A stretch of 36,722 nt of DNA. It comes from CAMENZ01 sp041854955 (GTDB lineage: Bacteria > Bacillota > Clostridia > Peptostreptococcales > Anaerovoracaceae). Within the stretch, counting starts at the first letter, position 1; the number at the start of each line of letters is the position of its first letter. The DNA lies in NCBI GenBank assembly GCA_041854955.1, contig JBHADF010000042.1, positions 1 through 36,722 on the forward strand, read 5' to 3'. Below, one piece after another: positions 1 through 7,895 of this stretch. The notes under the pieces were generated by a model. It ran no database searches, was not told the DNA's origin, and saw only the letters and a program-made list of their open reading frames with translations. Position numbers and translations under genes: made by a program.

Positions 1-497
1 ATCATTATGGCCTCTGCCACAGGCAAAATCCCCATAAAATGAATAACCAAAGTGCCTGCCAGCATACCTATAATCAGCTTTATTAAGGAATAATAGAAAT
101 TGACCAGAGTATATTCACGAGGGTTCATTCCAAGCAAAATTAACGCGTAATATTTATCACGGCTTGCCTCAAAGATATAGGTGTTTAATAAAGCCCCTAT
201 AATGGTGAAAAATACCAGCACATGTAAAAACACATTCAGTTCATCTTGTCCGGTAAATTCGCTTATCCTTCCCATGCTTAACATGAGTATGATAAAATAC
301 AATATCTTTCCGGAAAAGACGGACAAAATCTCCTTGAAAACCGACAAAATGCCTGCAAAAATTTTAAAGCCTCTAAGCTGATATACATTGGGGGGAAAGG
401 CATGCTTTATGATGGGAACGCATTTTAATCCGTGAAGGATAGCGTTTACGGTGTACGTATTCTTCAGCCCGAAAGAAATTTTCAGCGTCTTATACAT
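1..497 (-). CDS. ABC transporter permease subunit (partial, cut by the window edge)
   Basis: The reading frame opens with ATG at 497 and runs off the left edge; about 165 codons are visible with no stop. The start overlaps the end of the upstream ATPase gene by 8 bases (ATGTATAA), a strong sign of translational coupling. The visible part has hydrophobic segments at about residues 60-75, 90-108 and 130-155, separated by short polar loops. That fits the membrane subunit of an ABC exporter. The family cannot be named from this fragment. The role as partner of the adjacent ATPase is inferred from position; the substrate is unknown. Confidence 0.7.
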   Translation of the reverse strand, partial: MYKTLKISFGLKNTYTVNAILHGLKCVPIIKHAFPPNVYQLRGFKIFAGILSVFKEILSVFSGKILYFIILMLSMGRISEFTGQDELNVFLHVLVFFTIIGALLNTYIFEASRDKYYALILLGMNPREYTLVNFYYSLIKLIIGMLAGTLVIHFMGILPVAEAIM

Positions 498-1197
498 TTC
501 CGTCCTCCCGCAGGGCAGATATGATTTTTGCTTTGAATTCTTCGTTACCCAAGTTGGATTTCTCCACTTTCTCCAGAACGCCATGGCTTAAAAGTACGAT
601 TTCATCACATAAATCAAGAGCCAGGTCCATAATATGGGTGGAAAATATGGTTACTCTGTCGTTCTTTATGGATTTTAGGAGTTGCTTCATCTCCTCGGAA
701 ACCACCACATCGAGAGATGTCAATGGCTCATCCAAAAGAAGCAGCTTAGGCTGTGCCATTATACTGATAAGCATCTGCATCTTGTTTTTCATTCCGTGGG
801 AATAATCCTTTAGAAGCTTATCTCTGTCATCTTCGCCGATGCCCATATATTGGAAATACTGATCTATGGGTTTAAAGTCAGGAATTCTGTCTCGGTGGAT
901 ATCTATGAAGAACTTGAGAAATTCTCTGCCCGTCAAGAACTCCGGTACTGTAGGCGTTGATAAAACATAACCTATTTCCTCAGGATTTACAGGCCTTCTT
1001 CCACCTTCATCTTCCATGAAAAAACTGCCGGAATCAGCTTTTATATCTTCGTTTATGCAGTTGAACAAGGTGGTTTTACCTGCTCCGTTTCTACCTAATA
1101 ATCCGTATATTTTCCCCTGCTCGAAAGAAAAGTTTATATTCTTTAAAACTTCTTTTTTATCAAAGCTTTTAGCTAAATTTTCTATTACAAATCTCAT
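490..1197 (-). CDS. ABC transporter ATP-binding protein
   Basis: A 235-residue nucleotide-binding subunit that would power an ABC transporter from the cytoplasmic face of the membrane. All core motifs are present: Walker A GRNGAGKT at 35-42, a signature motif YSHGM at 132-136 (the variant common in CcmA/DrrA-type exporter ATPases), Walker B LLLLDEP at 152-158, D-loop SLD at 161-163 and the H-loop histidine in STH at 186-188. It begins two bases after the ruvX stop and overlaps the permease that follows, so it is probably expressed from the alaS-ireB-ruvX transcript. No clear Shine-Dalgarno sequence precedes its ATG. The substrate cannot be told from the sequence. Confidence 0.9.
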   Translation of the reverse strand: MRFVIENLAKSFDKKEVLKNINFSFEQGKIYGLLGRNGAGKTTLFNCINEDIKADSGSFFMEDEGGRRPVNPEEIGYVLSTPTVPEFLTGREFLKFFIDIHRDRIPDFKPIDQYFQYMGIGEDDRDKLLKDYSHGMKNKMQMLISIMAQPKLLLLDEPLTSLDVVVSEEMKQLLKSIKNDRVTIFSTHIMDLALDLCDEIVLLSHGVLEKVEKSNLGNEEFKAKIISALREDGNV

Positions 1198-1199
1198 GC

Positions 1200-1640
1200 T
1201 TATAAAACACCGTTTCTTTCTCTGTCCAAGTAGCTTTGCAGTATTATGACTGCCGCCTGCTTATCGATAACTTCTTTTCTCTTTTTTCTGCTGACGTCGG
1301 CTTCTATCAAAACTCTTTCAGCCATGGCCGTGGTAAGTCTTTCATCCTGCCAGACCACCTCCACACCTTTTACACCTGTGCTTCGCATCTTGTTCTCCAG
1401 CATGGTTCTGAATTCTATAACCTTCTCCGTCTGGATGCTGTCTGTGCCGTCTAATTTCTTGTTTAAGCCTATTACTATGGTGTCGCAGTCATATTCCTTT
1501 ACCAGATCTAAAACCTTCCCTGTGTCCTTTCTTATGCCTACCCTTTCCAAAGTAGTTATACCCTGTGCAGTCCAGCCTAAAGGGTCGGATACGGCTATGC
1601 CGATGGTTTTGTCTCCAACATCAAGTCCTATTTTTCTCAA
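1200..1640 (-). CDS. ruvX: YqgF/RuvX family RNase H-fold protein (putative Holliday junction resolvase / pre-16S rRNA nuclease)
   Basis: A 146-residue member of the YqgF family, whose best-supported role is maturation of the 16S rRNA 5' end; resolvase activity has also been proposed. The family features are visible: N-terminal LDVGDKTIGIAVSDP with Asp7 as a likely metal ligand, the central VIGLNKKLDGT block, and the WQDERLTT segment with acidic residues. Length is normal. Translation appears to start at TTG (1638-1640), six bases after GAGAGG; no closer ATG fits the family N-terminus. It lies downstream of alaS and ireB, the conserved Firmicute order, with a stem-loop between ireB and this gene. 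Confidence 0.92.
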   Translation of the reverse strand: MRKIGLDVGDKTIGIAVSDPLGWTAQGITTLERVGIRKDTGKVLDLVKEYDCDTIVIGLNKKLDGTDSIQTEKVIEFRTMLENKMRSTGVKGVEVVWQDERLTTAMAERVLIEADVSRKKRKEVIDKQAAVIILQSYLDRERNGVL

Positions 1641-1662
1641 ATCGTGCCTCTCTTTCTATTTG

Positions 1663-1694
1663 AAAGGCGGACAAGCTATACAGTGTCCGCCTTT
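1663..1694 (-). terminator. Stem-loop between ireB and ruvX
   Basis: Perfect 11-bp arms AAAGGCGGACA (1663-1673) and TGTCCGCCTTT (1684-1694) flank a 10-base loop, four bases after the ireB stop. On the minus strand only a weak run (TTT then CAAAT) follows, so this may be a partial terminator or an RNA-processing or stability hairpin rather than a full stop. It could lower expression of ruvX and the ABC genes relative to alaS-ireB. Confidence 0.6.
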
Positions 1695-1697
1695 AAG

Positions 1698-1940
1698 TTA
1701 TTTATTTAAGTATACCTTGAGCATTTCCGATATCAGCTCGTCTCTGTCAATGCTCTTAATAAGCGTCCGCGCATTATTAAAGCTGGTAATATATGACGGG
1801 TCCCCTGAAATCAGATAGCCCACCAATTGGTCAAGAGGGTTATAATCCTTTTCTTCAAGTGCCGCATATACTTCTTCAAGAATCTGCTTATTGCTTTTTT
1901 GAGTCTTAAAAGAGTTAAACATTATTGTGTTTCTATCCAT
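1698..1940 (-). CDS. ireB: IreB family regulatory phosphoprotein (DUF965/UPF0297)
   Basis: An 80-residue protein that matches the IreB/YrzL family along its whole length, including MFNSFKTQ near the N-terminus, the YNPLDQLVGYLISGDPSYI core and the NARTLI...RDELI end. In Enterococcus faecalis IreB is a substrate of the Ser/Thr kinase IreK and lowers cephalosporin resistance. Thr5 and nearby residues in the N-terminal segment are the likely phosphorylation area by family analogy. It lies between alaS (44 bases upstream) and ruvX, the standard Firmicute arrangement. A GGGAG ribosome binding site lies seven bases before the ATG. No kinase gene is in the window. Confidence 0.93.
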   Translation of the reverse strand: MDRNTIMFNSFKTQKSNKQILEEVYAALEEKDYNPLDQLVGYLISGDPSYITSFNNARTLIKSIDRDELISEMLKVYLNK

Positions 1941-1984
1941 TTCAACGCTCCCTTCGTTATAATCCGTATTACCCCTATATTATA

Positions 1985-4627
1985 CTATTTCAACAGATTT
2001 TCCGCAACAAGAAATGCATCATTTATTTTTGAGGCATCCTTGGCGCCGGCCTGAGCCATATTAGCCTTGCCGCCGCCACCGCCGCCGCAGGCCTGTGCAA
2101 CCTGTTTTATCATATTTCCCGCATGAAGGCCCTTTTCCACCAGGTCATCTGTAAGGGATACAAGGAAGGTTACCTTATCACCATTTATAGTTGCAAATAC
2201 CATGGCAGTATTTTTATTGCCCTTCTTAATATCGTCGGAAATCCCTCTCAGGTCATCTATAGCATAATCTTTAAATTCTTTGGTTATGAGCTTTACTCCG
2301 TTGATTTCCTTGGCCTGTGCCAACATATCATCCAATTCCGAGCCTATGGCCGCCTTTTTAAGCTCCTCCAACTCCTTTTTCAAGGACTTAAGCTCTTCTG
2401 TCTGTGCTTTAATCTTGTCCACAAGAGCGGATTTATTGGATTTTAAAATTTCTGCCGCTGCTTTGATAATATCCTCAGCCTTATGAGCCTCTTCCAAAAC
2501 ACCTGTACCTGTGGTTGCTTCAATACGCCTTACTCCGGAAGCAACTCCTGCTTCGGATAAAATCTTAAAGGCACCGATTTCTCCTGTGTTTCTCACATGG
2601 GTACCGCCACAAAGCTCTACGGACCAGTCACCGGAGTTGACGACCCTGACCTTTGAACCGTATTTTTCTCCGAATAGAGCCATAGCACCCAGCTCCTGAG
2701 CTTCTGCCATGGACATTTCGGAAATATCCACAGGTAAGAAATTGTTTATGATTTCATTTACCGTAAATTCCACATCCTGCAATTCTTCCTGTGTCATGGC
2801 TTCAAAGTGTGAAAAGTCAAAGCGCAAGAGGTTTTCATTTACCAGAGAACCGGCTTGCTGAACATGATTTCCCAGAACCTCTCTTAAGGCCTTCTGGAGA
2901 AGATGTGTAGCAGTATGATTTCTCATGGTTGAATATCTCTTTTCCGGATCTACGGCACAGAGAACTTCAGCGCCTACAGATATTTCCTGATCAAGGATTT
3001 CAACGGTGTGATATATGATGTCGTCTCGCTTCTCTACCTTGACAACTTCTCCATCAAAGATTTCATCCTCTTTCTCTTGAGGAGCTATAGTTGACATAAA
3101 ACCTTTATCGAAAACTTGTCCTCCCCCCTCAGGATAGAAGGGAGTTTTATCCAAGATTATCTTTACTTTTTGTCCGGCTTTGGCAGATTCCAAAAGTCCG
3201 CCTTCTCCTATTATGGCTAAAACTTTTCCGCTGTCCAGAAGCTTCTCATATCCGGTAAATTCAGTCTTTGGCAGGTCTAAATCAAATTCATTGTCCTTCC
3301 AAGCTTCTTCGTCGGTGGATTTTCTGTTTTTACGAGCTAATTCCTTTTGAGCCTGCATGTGGGTCTTAAAGCCGTCCACATCTGCTGTAAAGCCTGAATC
3401 CGCCAGAATTTCCTCCGTAAGCTCAATAGGGAAACCGTAGGTGTCATAAAGCTTAAAGGCCTTTTCTCCTTCCAGTAAGGTTTTTCCTTCTTCTCTCAGC
3501 TCCGATATATATTGATTTATGATTTCCTCACCCTTATCTATGGTAGCGGCAAAGTTATCTTCCTCCACCTGGATGATTTTCTGTATATATTCTTTCTTTT
3601 CTACCAGCTCAGGGTAAGCTTCGCCGGAGACTTCGATAACTCTGTTGGAAAGCTCTACAAGGAAAGTTCCTTCAATTCCCAGTATTCTGCCATGACGGGC
3701 AGCTCTTCTAAGAAGCCTTCTGAGAACGTAGCCCCTACCCTCATTGGAGGGCATTATGCCGTCGGCAATCATAAAGGTGATGGATCTGAGATGATCCGTG
3801 ATTATTCTTATGGAAACATCGGTGGGAACCTTACCGTCCTTGTATTCAACTCCCGATTTTTCAACCACTCCGTCCAGAATGTGTCTGATGGTGTCTATGT
3901 CGAAGATTGAGTCAACACCCTGCATTATACAGGCCATTCTTTCAAGACCCATGCCGGTATCTATATTGGGATGAGCCAGGTTGGAATAGGAGCCGTCCTC
4001 CTCCTTGCTGAACTGAGTGAAAACATGGTTCCAAAATTCCAAATATCTGTCACAGTCACAGCCCGGCTTGCAGTCTTCACAGCCGCAGCCATACTCTTCT
4101 CCTCTGTCAAAATAAAGCTCGGAGCAGGGTCCGCAAGGACCTAAACCTATCTCCCAGAAGTTGTCATCTTTACCTAAACGAACAATTCTCTCTTCGGGCA
4201 TGCCAAGGCTCTTCCAGATTTCAACAGCCTCGTCATCATCCCGGTATACGGTTGCCCAAATCTTTTCAAAGGGCATTTCCAGTACTTTGGTCATAAATTC
4301 CAAGCCCCAGGAAAGAGATTCCTTTTTAAAGTAATCTCCAAAGCTGAAGTTTCCAAGCATTTCAAAGAATGTACCGTGTCTGGCCGTAATACCTACATTG
4401 TCTATGTCACCTGTTCTTATGCACTTCTGACATGTGGTCATTCTTTTGGCCGGAGGAGTTTCAACTCCTGCAAAATATGCCTTAAGGGGTGCCATCCCCG
4501 AATTTATGATGAGCAAGCTCTTATCGTTTTGAGGGATGAGAGATGCGCTCTTCTCCGGATAATGTTCCTTTGAAACATAGAAATCTCTAAACCTTTGTCT
4601 TATCTCGTTTAAGCCTAATTTTTTCAT
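1985..4627 (-). CDS. alaS: Alanyl-tRNA synthetase
   Basis: Charges tRNA-Ala with alanine and edits mischarged serine and glycine. The 880-residue length is normal. In order it shows the class II catalytic core (RHGTFFEMLGNFSFGDYF near the N-terminus), a cysteine-rich insertion at about 175-195 (five Cys within 12 residues, probably a metal site), the editing domain with HTATH at 571-575 and CGGTH at 673-677 (the four zinc ligands), a coiled-coil stretch at about 725-765, and the C-terminal C-Ala domain ending in the CGGGGGGKANMAQAG motif. The ATG follows GGGAGG by ten bases. A promoter overlaps the end of mnmA, so alaS can head its own alaS-ireB-ruvX transcript. The upstream gap is only 67 bases, leaving no room for a T-box leader. 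Confidence 0.98.
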   Translation of the reverse strand: MKKLGLNEIRQRFRDFYVSKEHYPEKSASLIPQNDKSLLIINSGMAPLKAYFAGVETPPAKRMTTCQKCIRTGDIDNVGITARHGTFFEMLGNFSFGDYFKKESLSWGLEFMTKVLEMPFEKIWATVYRDDDEAVEIWKSLGMPEERIVRLGKDDNFWEIGLGPCGPCSELYFDRGEEYGCGCEDCKPGCDCDRYLEFWNHVFTQFSKEEDGSYSNLAHPNIDTGMGLERMACIMQGVDSIFDIDTIRHILDGVVEKSGVEYKDGKVPTDVSIRIITDHLRSITFMIADGIMPSNEGRGYVLRRLLRRAARHGRILGIEGTFLVELSNRVIEVSGEAYPELVEKKEYIQKIIQVEEDNFAATIDKGEEIINQYISELREEGKTLLEGEKAFKLYDTYGFPIELTEEILADSGFTADVDGFKTHMQAQKELARKNRKSTDEEAWKDNEFDLDLPKTEFTGYEKLLDSGKVLAIIGEGGLLESAKAGQKVKIILDKTPFYPEGGGQVFDKGFMSTIAPQEKEDEIFDGEVVKVEKRDDIIYHTVEILDQEISVGAEVLCAVDPEKRYSTMRNHTATHLLQKALREVLGNHVQQAGSLVNENLLRFDFSHFEAMTQEELQDVEFTVNEIINNFLPVDISEMSMAEAQELGAMALFGEKYGSKVRVVNSGDWSVELCGGTHVRNTGEIGAFKILSEAGVASGVRRIEATTGTGVLEEAHKAEDIIKAAAEILKSNKSALVDKIKAQTEELKSLKKELEELKKAAIGSELDDMLAQAKEINGVKLITKEFKDYAIDDLRGISDDIKKGNKNTAMVFATINGDKVTFLVSLTDDLVEKGLHAGNMIKQVAQACGGGGGGKANMAQAGAKDASKINDAFLVAENLLK

Positions 4628-4665
4628 CTATAAAATTCCTCCCGAATTCCTTAACATACCGTGAA

Positions 4666-4694
4666 AGTATATCATATTTTTTTGCCCAAGTCCA
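4666..4694 (-). promoter_or_regulatory. Promoter for alaS-ireB-ruvX
   Basis: On the minus strand, -35 TGGACT (4689-4694), a 17-base spacer and -10 TATACT (4666-4671) preceded by TGA (extended -10). The -35 abuts the mnmA stop codon. Expected start near 4658, about 30 bases before the alaS ATG. Confidence 0.6.
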
Positions 4695-5735
4695 CTATTC
4701 TATGAAGCCGCCGCCGATTACCCGATCTCCGTCATAAAAGACGATGGACTGGCCGGGCGTAGGGGCTCTTTGACTTTTTTCAAAGGTGGTTATAATCTTA
4801 TCACCGGCAAGCATGAAGGTAGCCTTTTCACATTTGGCAGAGTATCTAACCTTGGCGTAAATTTCCTTTCCTTTGAAATCCGCTGCATTATCTCCCGTGA
4901 AAAAGTTGCCTTTGGAAATTACCTTATCAGTAAACAAATCTTCGTTATTCCCTAAGGTGACAGTGTTTTTATCGAAATCGATATGGGTTACAAAAGCAGG
5001 CTTTCCCAAGGCAATGCCAAGACCCTTCCTCTGTCCTAAAGTGTAATTCACTATACCTTTATGCTGCCCCAAAGGGTTACCCTCTTTGTCGATAAAATCT
5101 CCGGGCCTGCTCTCATATCCCAAGCCCTCTATATAGTTTACATAATTGCTTTCTTGTTCTATGAAGCAGATTTCCTGGCTGTCTTTCTTTTCCGAATTTG
5201 TCAGCTTATTATCTCTGGCCAGGGTTCTCGTTTCTTCCTTTGAAGAAAATTCTCCCAAGGGGAAAATCAGCCTGCTAAGCACGTCCTGCCCCAATCTGTA
5301 AAGCATATAGGATTGATCCTTTTCATCGTTTTCCGCTTGTGTGACATAGAATATGCCTGAAGCCGGATCCTTAGATATTTTACAGTAATGCCCTGTGGCT
5401 ATATATTTTGCACCTATTCTGTCCGCATGGTCAATGAGCCTTTTGAATTTTATGTTGGGATTGCATATAATGCAAGGGTTTGGAGTTCGGCCTCTCGTGT
5501 ATTCCCGGCAGAAATTTCCTATTACCACCTCTGAAAAATCAGAGGAAACATCTTCCACTATAAGCTCTATGCCTAACTGATTTGCCACCTCGGCAGCCTC
5601 CTGTCGGCCTGTTTCGTTATTTCCCGCCACATCGAAATAGTATCCGGTTACTTCATAGCCCTTTTCTGCCAAGAGCAGAGCGGCAGCAGTGCTGTCCACA
5701 CCTCCGCTAAGCCCCAGTAAAACCTTTTCTTTCAT
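4695..5735 (-). CDS. mnmA: tRNA 2-thiouridine(34) synthase MnmA
   Basis: Adds sulfur to U34 of Lys, Glu and Gln tRNAs, using sulfur relayed from a cysteine desulfurase. The N-terminal ATP-pyrophosphatase P-loop SGGVDS lies at 10-15. The catalytic cysteines are visible: C91 in NPCIICNPNIKF and C190 in SQEICFIEQ, corresponding to the two essential Cys of E. coli MnmA. C88 in the same NPC motif is an extra nearby cysteine. The C-terminal TrmU barrel (TPGQSIVFYDG) is complete. The frame stays open upstream to 5780, but the start is placed at 5735: AAAGGAC lies about eight bases before that ATG, and a TATAAT sequence sits at 5779-5784 where the longer form would begin. This gives 346 residues. Confidence 0.95.
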   Translation of the reverse strand: MKEKVLLGLSGGVDSTAAALLLAEKGYEVTGYYFDVAGNNETGRQEAAEVANQLGIELIVEDVSSDFSEVVIGNFCREYTRGRTPNPCIICNPNIKFKRLIDHADRIGAKYIATGHYCKISKDPASGIFYVTQAENDEKDQSYMLYRLGQDVLSRLIFPLGEFSSKEETRTLARDNKLTNSEKKDSQEICFIEQESNYVNYIEGLGYESRPGDFIDKEGNPLGQHKGIVNYTLGQRKGLGIALGKPAFVTHIDFDKNTVTLGNNEDLFTDKVISKGNFFTGDNAADFKGKEIYAKVRYSAKCEKATFMLAGDKIITTFEKSQRAPTPGQSIVFYDGDRVIGGGFIE

Positions 5736-5778
5736 ATAGTTTGTCCTTTTTCTATTGCATTTATCCAGTGAATTCATC

Positions 5779-5784
5779 ATTATA
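5779..5784 (-). promoter_or_regulatory. Candidate -10 box for mnmA
   Basis: Perfect TATAAT on the minus strand about 44 bases before the mnmA start at 5735. No good -35 is found 16-18 bases upstream, and the region is AT-rich (a second TATAAT lies just upstream), so the call is weak. Confidence 0.3.
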
Positions 5785-5820
5785 ATGTGCTGATTATATT
5801 ATACTGCTCAGTCTCTTGAA

Positions 5821-6012
5821 TTACATTCCTTCTAACATCTTTTTGCGATACTTCTTTGTAATAAATCCATATACGAGGCACAGAGCCAGTGCTAAAATTA
5901 AGGGTATTCCGCCATATCGCCGAAGGTTTTCAAGCAGAAGGAACATTATAATTATTACGGGTATATCCAGCAAGATAGTGGCAGATTTTGTCCGTGAATA
6001 ATAGGTATCCAA
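5821..6012 (-). CDS. Small two-helix membrane protein, function unknown
   Basis: No family recognised. The frame encodes two hydrophobic stretches (about residues 10-28 and 34-52 from the chosen start), a short loop with ENLRRYGG between them, and a basic tail KKYRKKMLEG. This is the layout of a small integral membrane protein with both ends in the cytoplasm. No ATG fits the N-terminus. A TTG at 6012 lies 14 bases after AGAGGAG. An upstream TTG at 6057 is in frame but has no ribosome binding site and sits in the tail of the terminator at 6050-6083, so 6012 is preferred. It lies between a terminated DUF896 gene and mnmA. Whether it is expressed is uncertain. Confidence 0.5.
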   Translation of the reverse strand: MDTYYSRTKSATILLDIPVIIIMFLLLENLRRYGGIPLILALALCLVYGFITKKYRKKMLEGM

Positions 6013-6049
6013 ATATATTTCCCATACTCCTCTACAAACAATAAGCCGC

Positions 6050-6083
6050 CAAGACAAACAGCCGAAAGAGTATTTCGGCTGTC
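6050..6083 (-). terminator. Terminator after the DUF896 gene
   Basis: Perfect 10-bp arms ACAGCCGAAA / TTTCGGCTGT with a five-base loop at about 6059-6083, followed on the minus strand by TTGTCTTGG, a short and imperfect U-tract. It lies just past the DUF896 stop. Confidence 0.65.
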
Positions 6084-6095
6084 ATAAGGTTTAAG

Positions 6096-6296
6096 TTAAT
6101 TAAATTGGCTGTCTAAGGTTTTCTCGCTGTCTACAATCTCTATGTTTTCAAGCTGTGCTTTCAGATTAGCTTTGAAGGAATCTATATAGATTCGGTAAAG
6201 ATGTTTCTGTTCTGCGGTTTCTTCTACCGTAAGCCCTGCTTCCCTCTTCTTCTTTGACAGCTGATTTATTCTGTCGATCTGTTCCTGAGTGACCAT
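6096..6296 (-). CDS. DUF896 domain-containing protein (YnzC-like)
   Basis: A 66-residue protein that matches the DUF896/YnzC family: QIDRINQLSKKKREAGLTVEE, then EQKHLYRIYIDSFKANLKAQLENI and a short polar tail. The family forms a small two-helix bundle. The Bacillus subtilis members (YnzC, and SOS-induced YneB-operon relatives) have no firmly established biochemical role. AGGAGG lies six to seven bases before the ATG. It follows the B3/B4 gene with a 54-base gap and has its own terminator, so the two probably share a transcript. Confidence 0.88.
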   Translation of the reverse strand: MVTQEQIDRINQLSKKKREAGLTVEETAEQKHLYRIYIDSFKANLKAQLENIEIVDSEKTLDSQFN

Positions 6297-6350
6297 TTCA
6301 CCCTCCTAACATCAATAATTTATATCTTAATAATAGGATATTCCCATATA

Positions 6351-7058
6351 TTAAAAATTCAATTCAATTTCCGGAGCATCCTTGTCCAGATAAAAGATTT
6401 TTGATTCCGTATCCAGGTGTTTATCAGACAAATCTTTAATCATTTCCAAGGCACCCTCCATAGACTGAATTTGCCAAGGCTCTACGCATTCGATGACACA
6501 GAAAACGTTGGTAGTATCATCGGTAACCATGGTTCTGGCACCGTCACGCCAGTTAAAGCAACGGCATACAGCACCTTTATCATCCTTGTAGCACAGCTCT
6601 CCCGGTAAGGTAGGGCTGTTTTCTTCCTCTCCTATTAAAAAGAACTCATCTCCTCCGTCGGTTATTGTAAGCTTTAAATCACCAACAAAGGTGTCCAGGT
6701 CTTCAGCTCCTACGGGCACACCATAGGTCAAAGAGGCCGCATTGTATATATCAACCAAGGGGTTGATGCTTGTAACAGGATTGTCCTTCTCTACCCTTTT
6801 TAAAAGGGCCTCAATGCTGCATCTTACGCCTTTCTTAGTTTTGAACTGCTGATAGGCGTTCCTATATACAGCTACAACCGGGTTTTCGCTGAAGACACCC
6901 TTTACTAAGTATTTTTCAGCTTCCTGATTGGCCTTTCTTAAGATTCCTCTCAGCTCAGCGACTTCTTTATTGTTATCTAAATTTTTTAATAAAACGACTC
7001 CTATTTTGCCTTCCGGAAAAAGGTTCCAAAAGGAAGAGTCTACTATGAATTTGCTCAT
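6351..7058 (-). CDS. Solo B3/B4 domain protein (PheRS beta-subunit editing-domain homologue)
   Basis: A 235-residue member of COG3382, free-standing relatives of the B3/B4 editing domain of the phenylalanyl-tRNA synthetase beta chain. The conserved stretch NPVTSINPLVDIYNAASLTYGVPVG at about 105-130, the GGDEFF...GE turn, and the block with PGELCYKDDKGAVCRCFNWRDGARTMV are typical. Some members are proposed to remove miscylated amino acids from tRNA or to bind small molecules; the activity of this one is not shown by sequence. AGGAG lies seven bases before the ATG and a good promoter sits just upstream. It leads a likely two-gene unit with the DUF896 gene. Confidence 0.85.
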   Translation of the reverse strand: MSKFIVDSSFWNLFPEGKIGVVLLKNLDNNKEVAELRGILRKANQEAEKYLVKGVFSENPVVAVYRNAYQQFKTKKGVRCSIEALLKRVEKDNPVTSINPLVDIYNAASLTYGVPVGAEDLDTFVGDLKLTITDGGDEFFLIGEEENSPTLPGELCYKDDKGAVCRCFNWRDGARTMVTDDTTNVFCVIECVEPWQIQSMEGALEMIKDLSDKHLDTESKIFYLDKDAPEIELNF

Positions 7059-7100
7059 TTAAAGTCTCCTATCTGTTTACTATCTTATATATCTTTTATC

Positions 7101-7129
7101 ATTATAGCTTAAACTTCAAAAAACATCAA
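7101..7129 (-). promoter_or_regulatory. Promoter for the B3/B4 gene
   Basis: On the minus strand, -35 TTGATG (7124-7129), a 17-base spacer and -10 TATAAT (7101-7106). The expected start near 7093 lies about 35 bases before the ATG at 7058. Confidence 0.7.
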
Positions 7130-7159
7130 CTCAATTACCTGAATTTTCGCCAATCCACA

Positions 7160-7840
7160 TCAATTTATTGCCAAATACTCCTTTATGGCCTCAAAGGTTT
7201 TGTTACCTATGCCTGATATATTCTTTATATCCTCTATGGCTTTAAAGGGTCCGTTCTCCTGTCTATAAGTAATTATTGCACCTGCCTTTGCCGGACCTAT
7301 TCCCGGTAAGGTTTGCAGAGTTGCAGAATCAGCACTGTTTATGTTTACCATGTCTTCACCCTTGGAGTTTGTTCCGGCGGCAGCAGCACCTCCCTGTACT
7401 CCCGAAGGTGCTCCTTGGGAGACTGTCCCTAATTGATCCATGGTTTCAGGAGTAGGTATTACCACCTTTTCTCCGTCAAAAACTTCCTTAGCCTGATTTA
7501 TATTGTCCATTACCGCATCGCCTGTAGGCCCTCCTGCCATTTCAATGACCTGAAAAAGTCTGGTACCTGAATCCACCTTATATACTCCCGGCTTGGCCAC
7601 GGCTCCGCTTATATCCACATATACATGAGATACCTGTGCAGAGGTCTCTGAAGCCGAAAGAGCTTCCTCTGCCTGTTGGGTTTCAGCACCTGTATTTTCT
7701 ACAGTCATCTCCTTGCTGCCGCTGCCTTGAAACCAAAAAAACAAGATAGCCATCACAACTATAAGGGGCAAGGCAGCTATCTTGATTTTGTCTTGATATT
7801 TGTTAAAATACTTCTTTGCTACATCTAAATATTCCTTCAT
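7160..7840 (-). CDS. comEA: ComEA-type competence DNA receptor (helix-hairpin-helix, SLBB)
   Basis: A membrane-anchored DNA-binding protein that, in competent bacteria, binds incoming double-stranded DNA at the cell surface. It has one N-terminal transmembrane segment at about 20-37, a polar stretch, an SLBB domain at about 73-128 (VYVDISGAVAKPGVY), a Gly/Ala-rich linker, and a C-terminal helix-hairpin-helix pair at 165-225 with LPGIGPAKA and ISGIGNKTF as the two hairpins. The 226-residue length is usual. AAGGAGG precedes the ATG by about eight bases and a promoter overlaps the end of the gene upstream. The usual partners comEB and comEC are not adjacent, so natural competence cannot be concluded from this window. 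Confidence 0.93.
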   Translation of the reverse strand: MKEYLDVAKKYFNKYQDKIKIAALPLIVVMAILFFWFQGSGSKEMTVENTGAETQQAEEALSASETSAQVSHVYVDISGAVAKPGVYKVDSGTRLFQVIEMAGGPTGDAVMDNINQAKEVFDGEKVVIPTPETMDQLGTVSQGAPSGVQGGAAAAGTNSKGEDMVNINSADSATLQTLPGIGPAKAGAIITYRQENGPFKAIEDIKNISGIGNKTFEAIKEYLAIN

Positions 7841-7863
7841 TAATCAGCCCTCCTTTTTCCATA

Positions 7864-7893
7864 ATTTTACAGCAAAGGATGGCAGGAAGTCAA
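7864..7893 (-). promoter_or_regulatory. Promoter for comEA
   Basis: On the minus strand, -35 TTGACT (7888-7893), an 18-base spacer and -10 TAAAAT (7864-7869). It begins two bases beyond the stop of the DUF2344 gene. Confidence 0.6.
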
Positions 7894-7895
7894 TA

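Noticed and set aside
1246..1818. 190-codon plus-strand frame opposite ruvX and the ireB end
   Set aside because: It lies wholly antisense to ruvX and the ireB 3' end, has no ribosome binding site, and its product shows no family features.
4628..4694. T-box leader before alaS
   Set aside because: Only 67 bases separate mnmA and alaS, too short for a T-box, and no T-box sequence (TGGNACCGCG) is seen.
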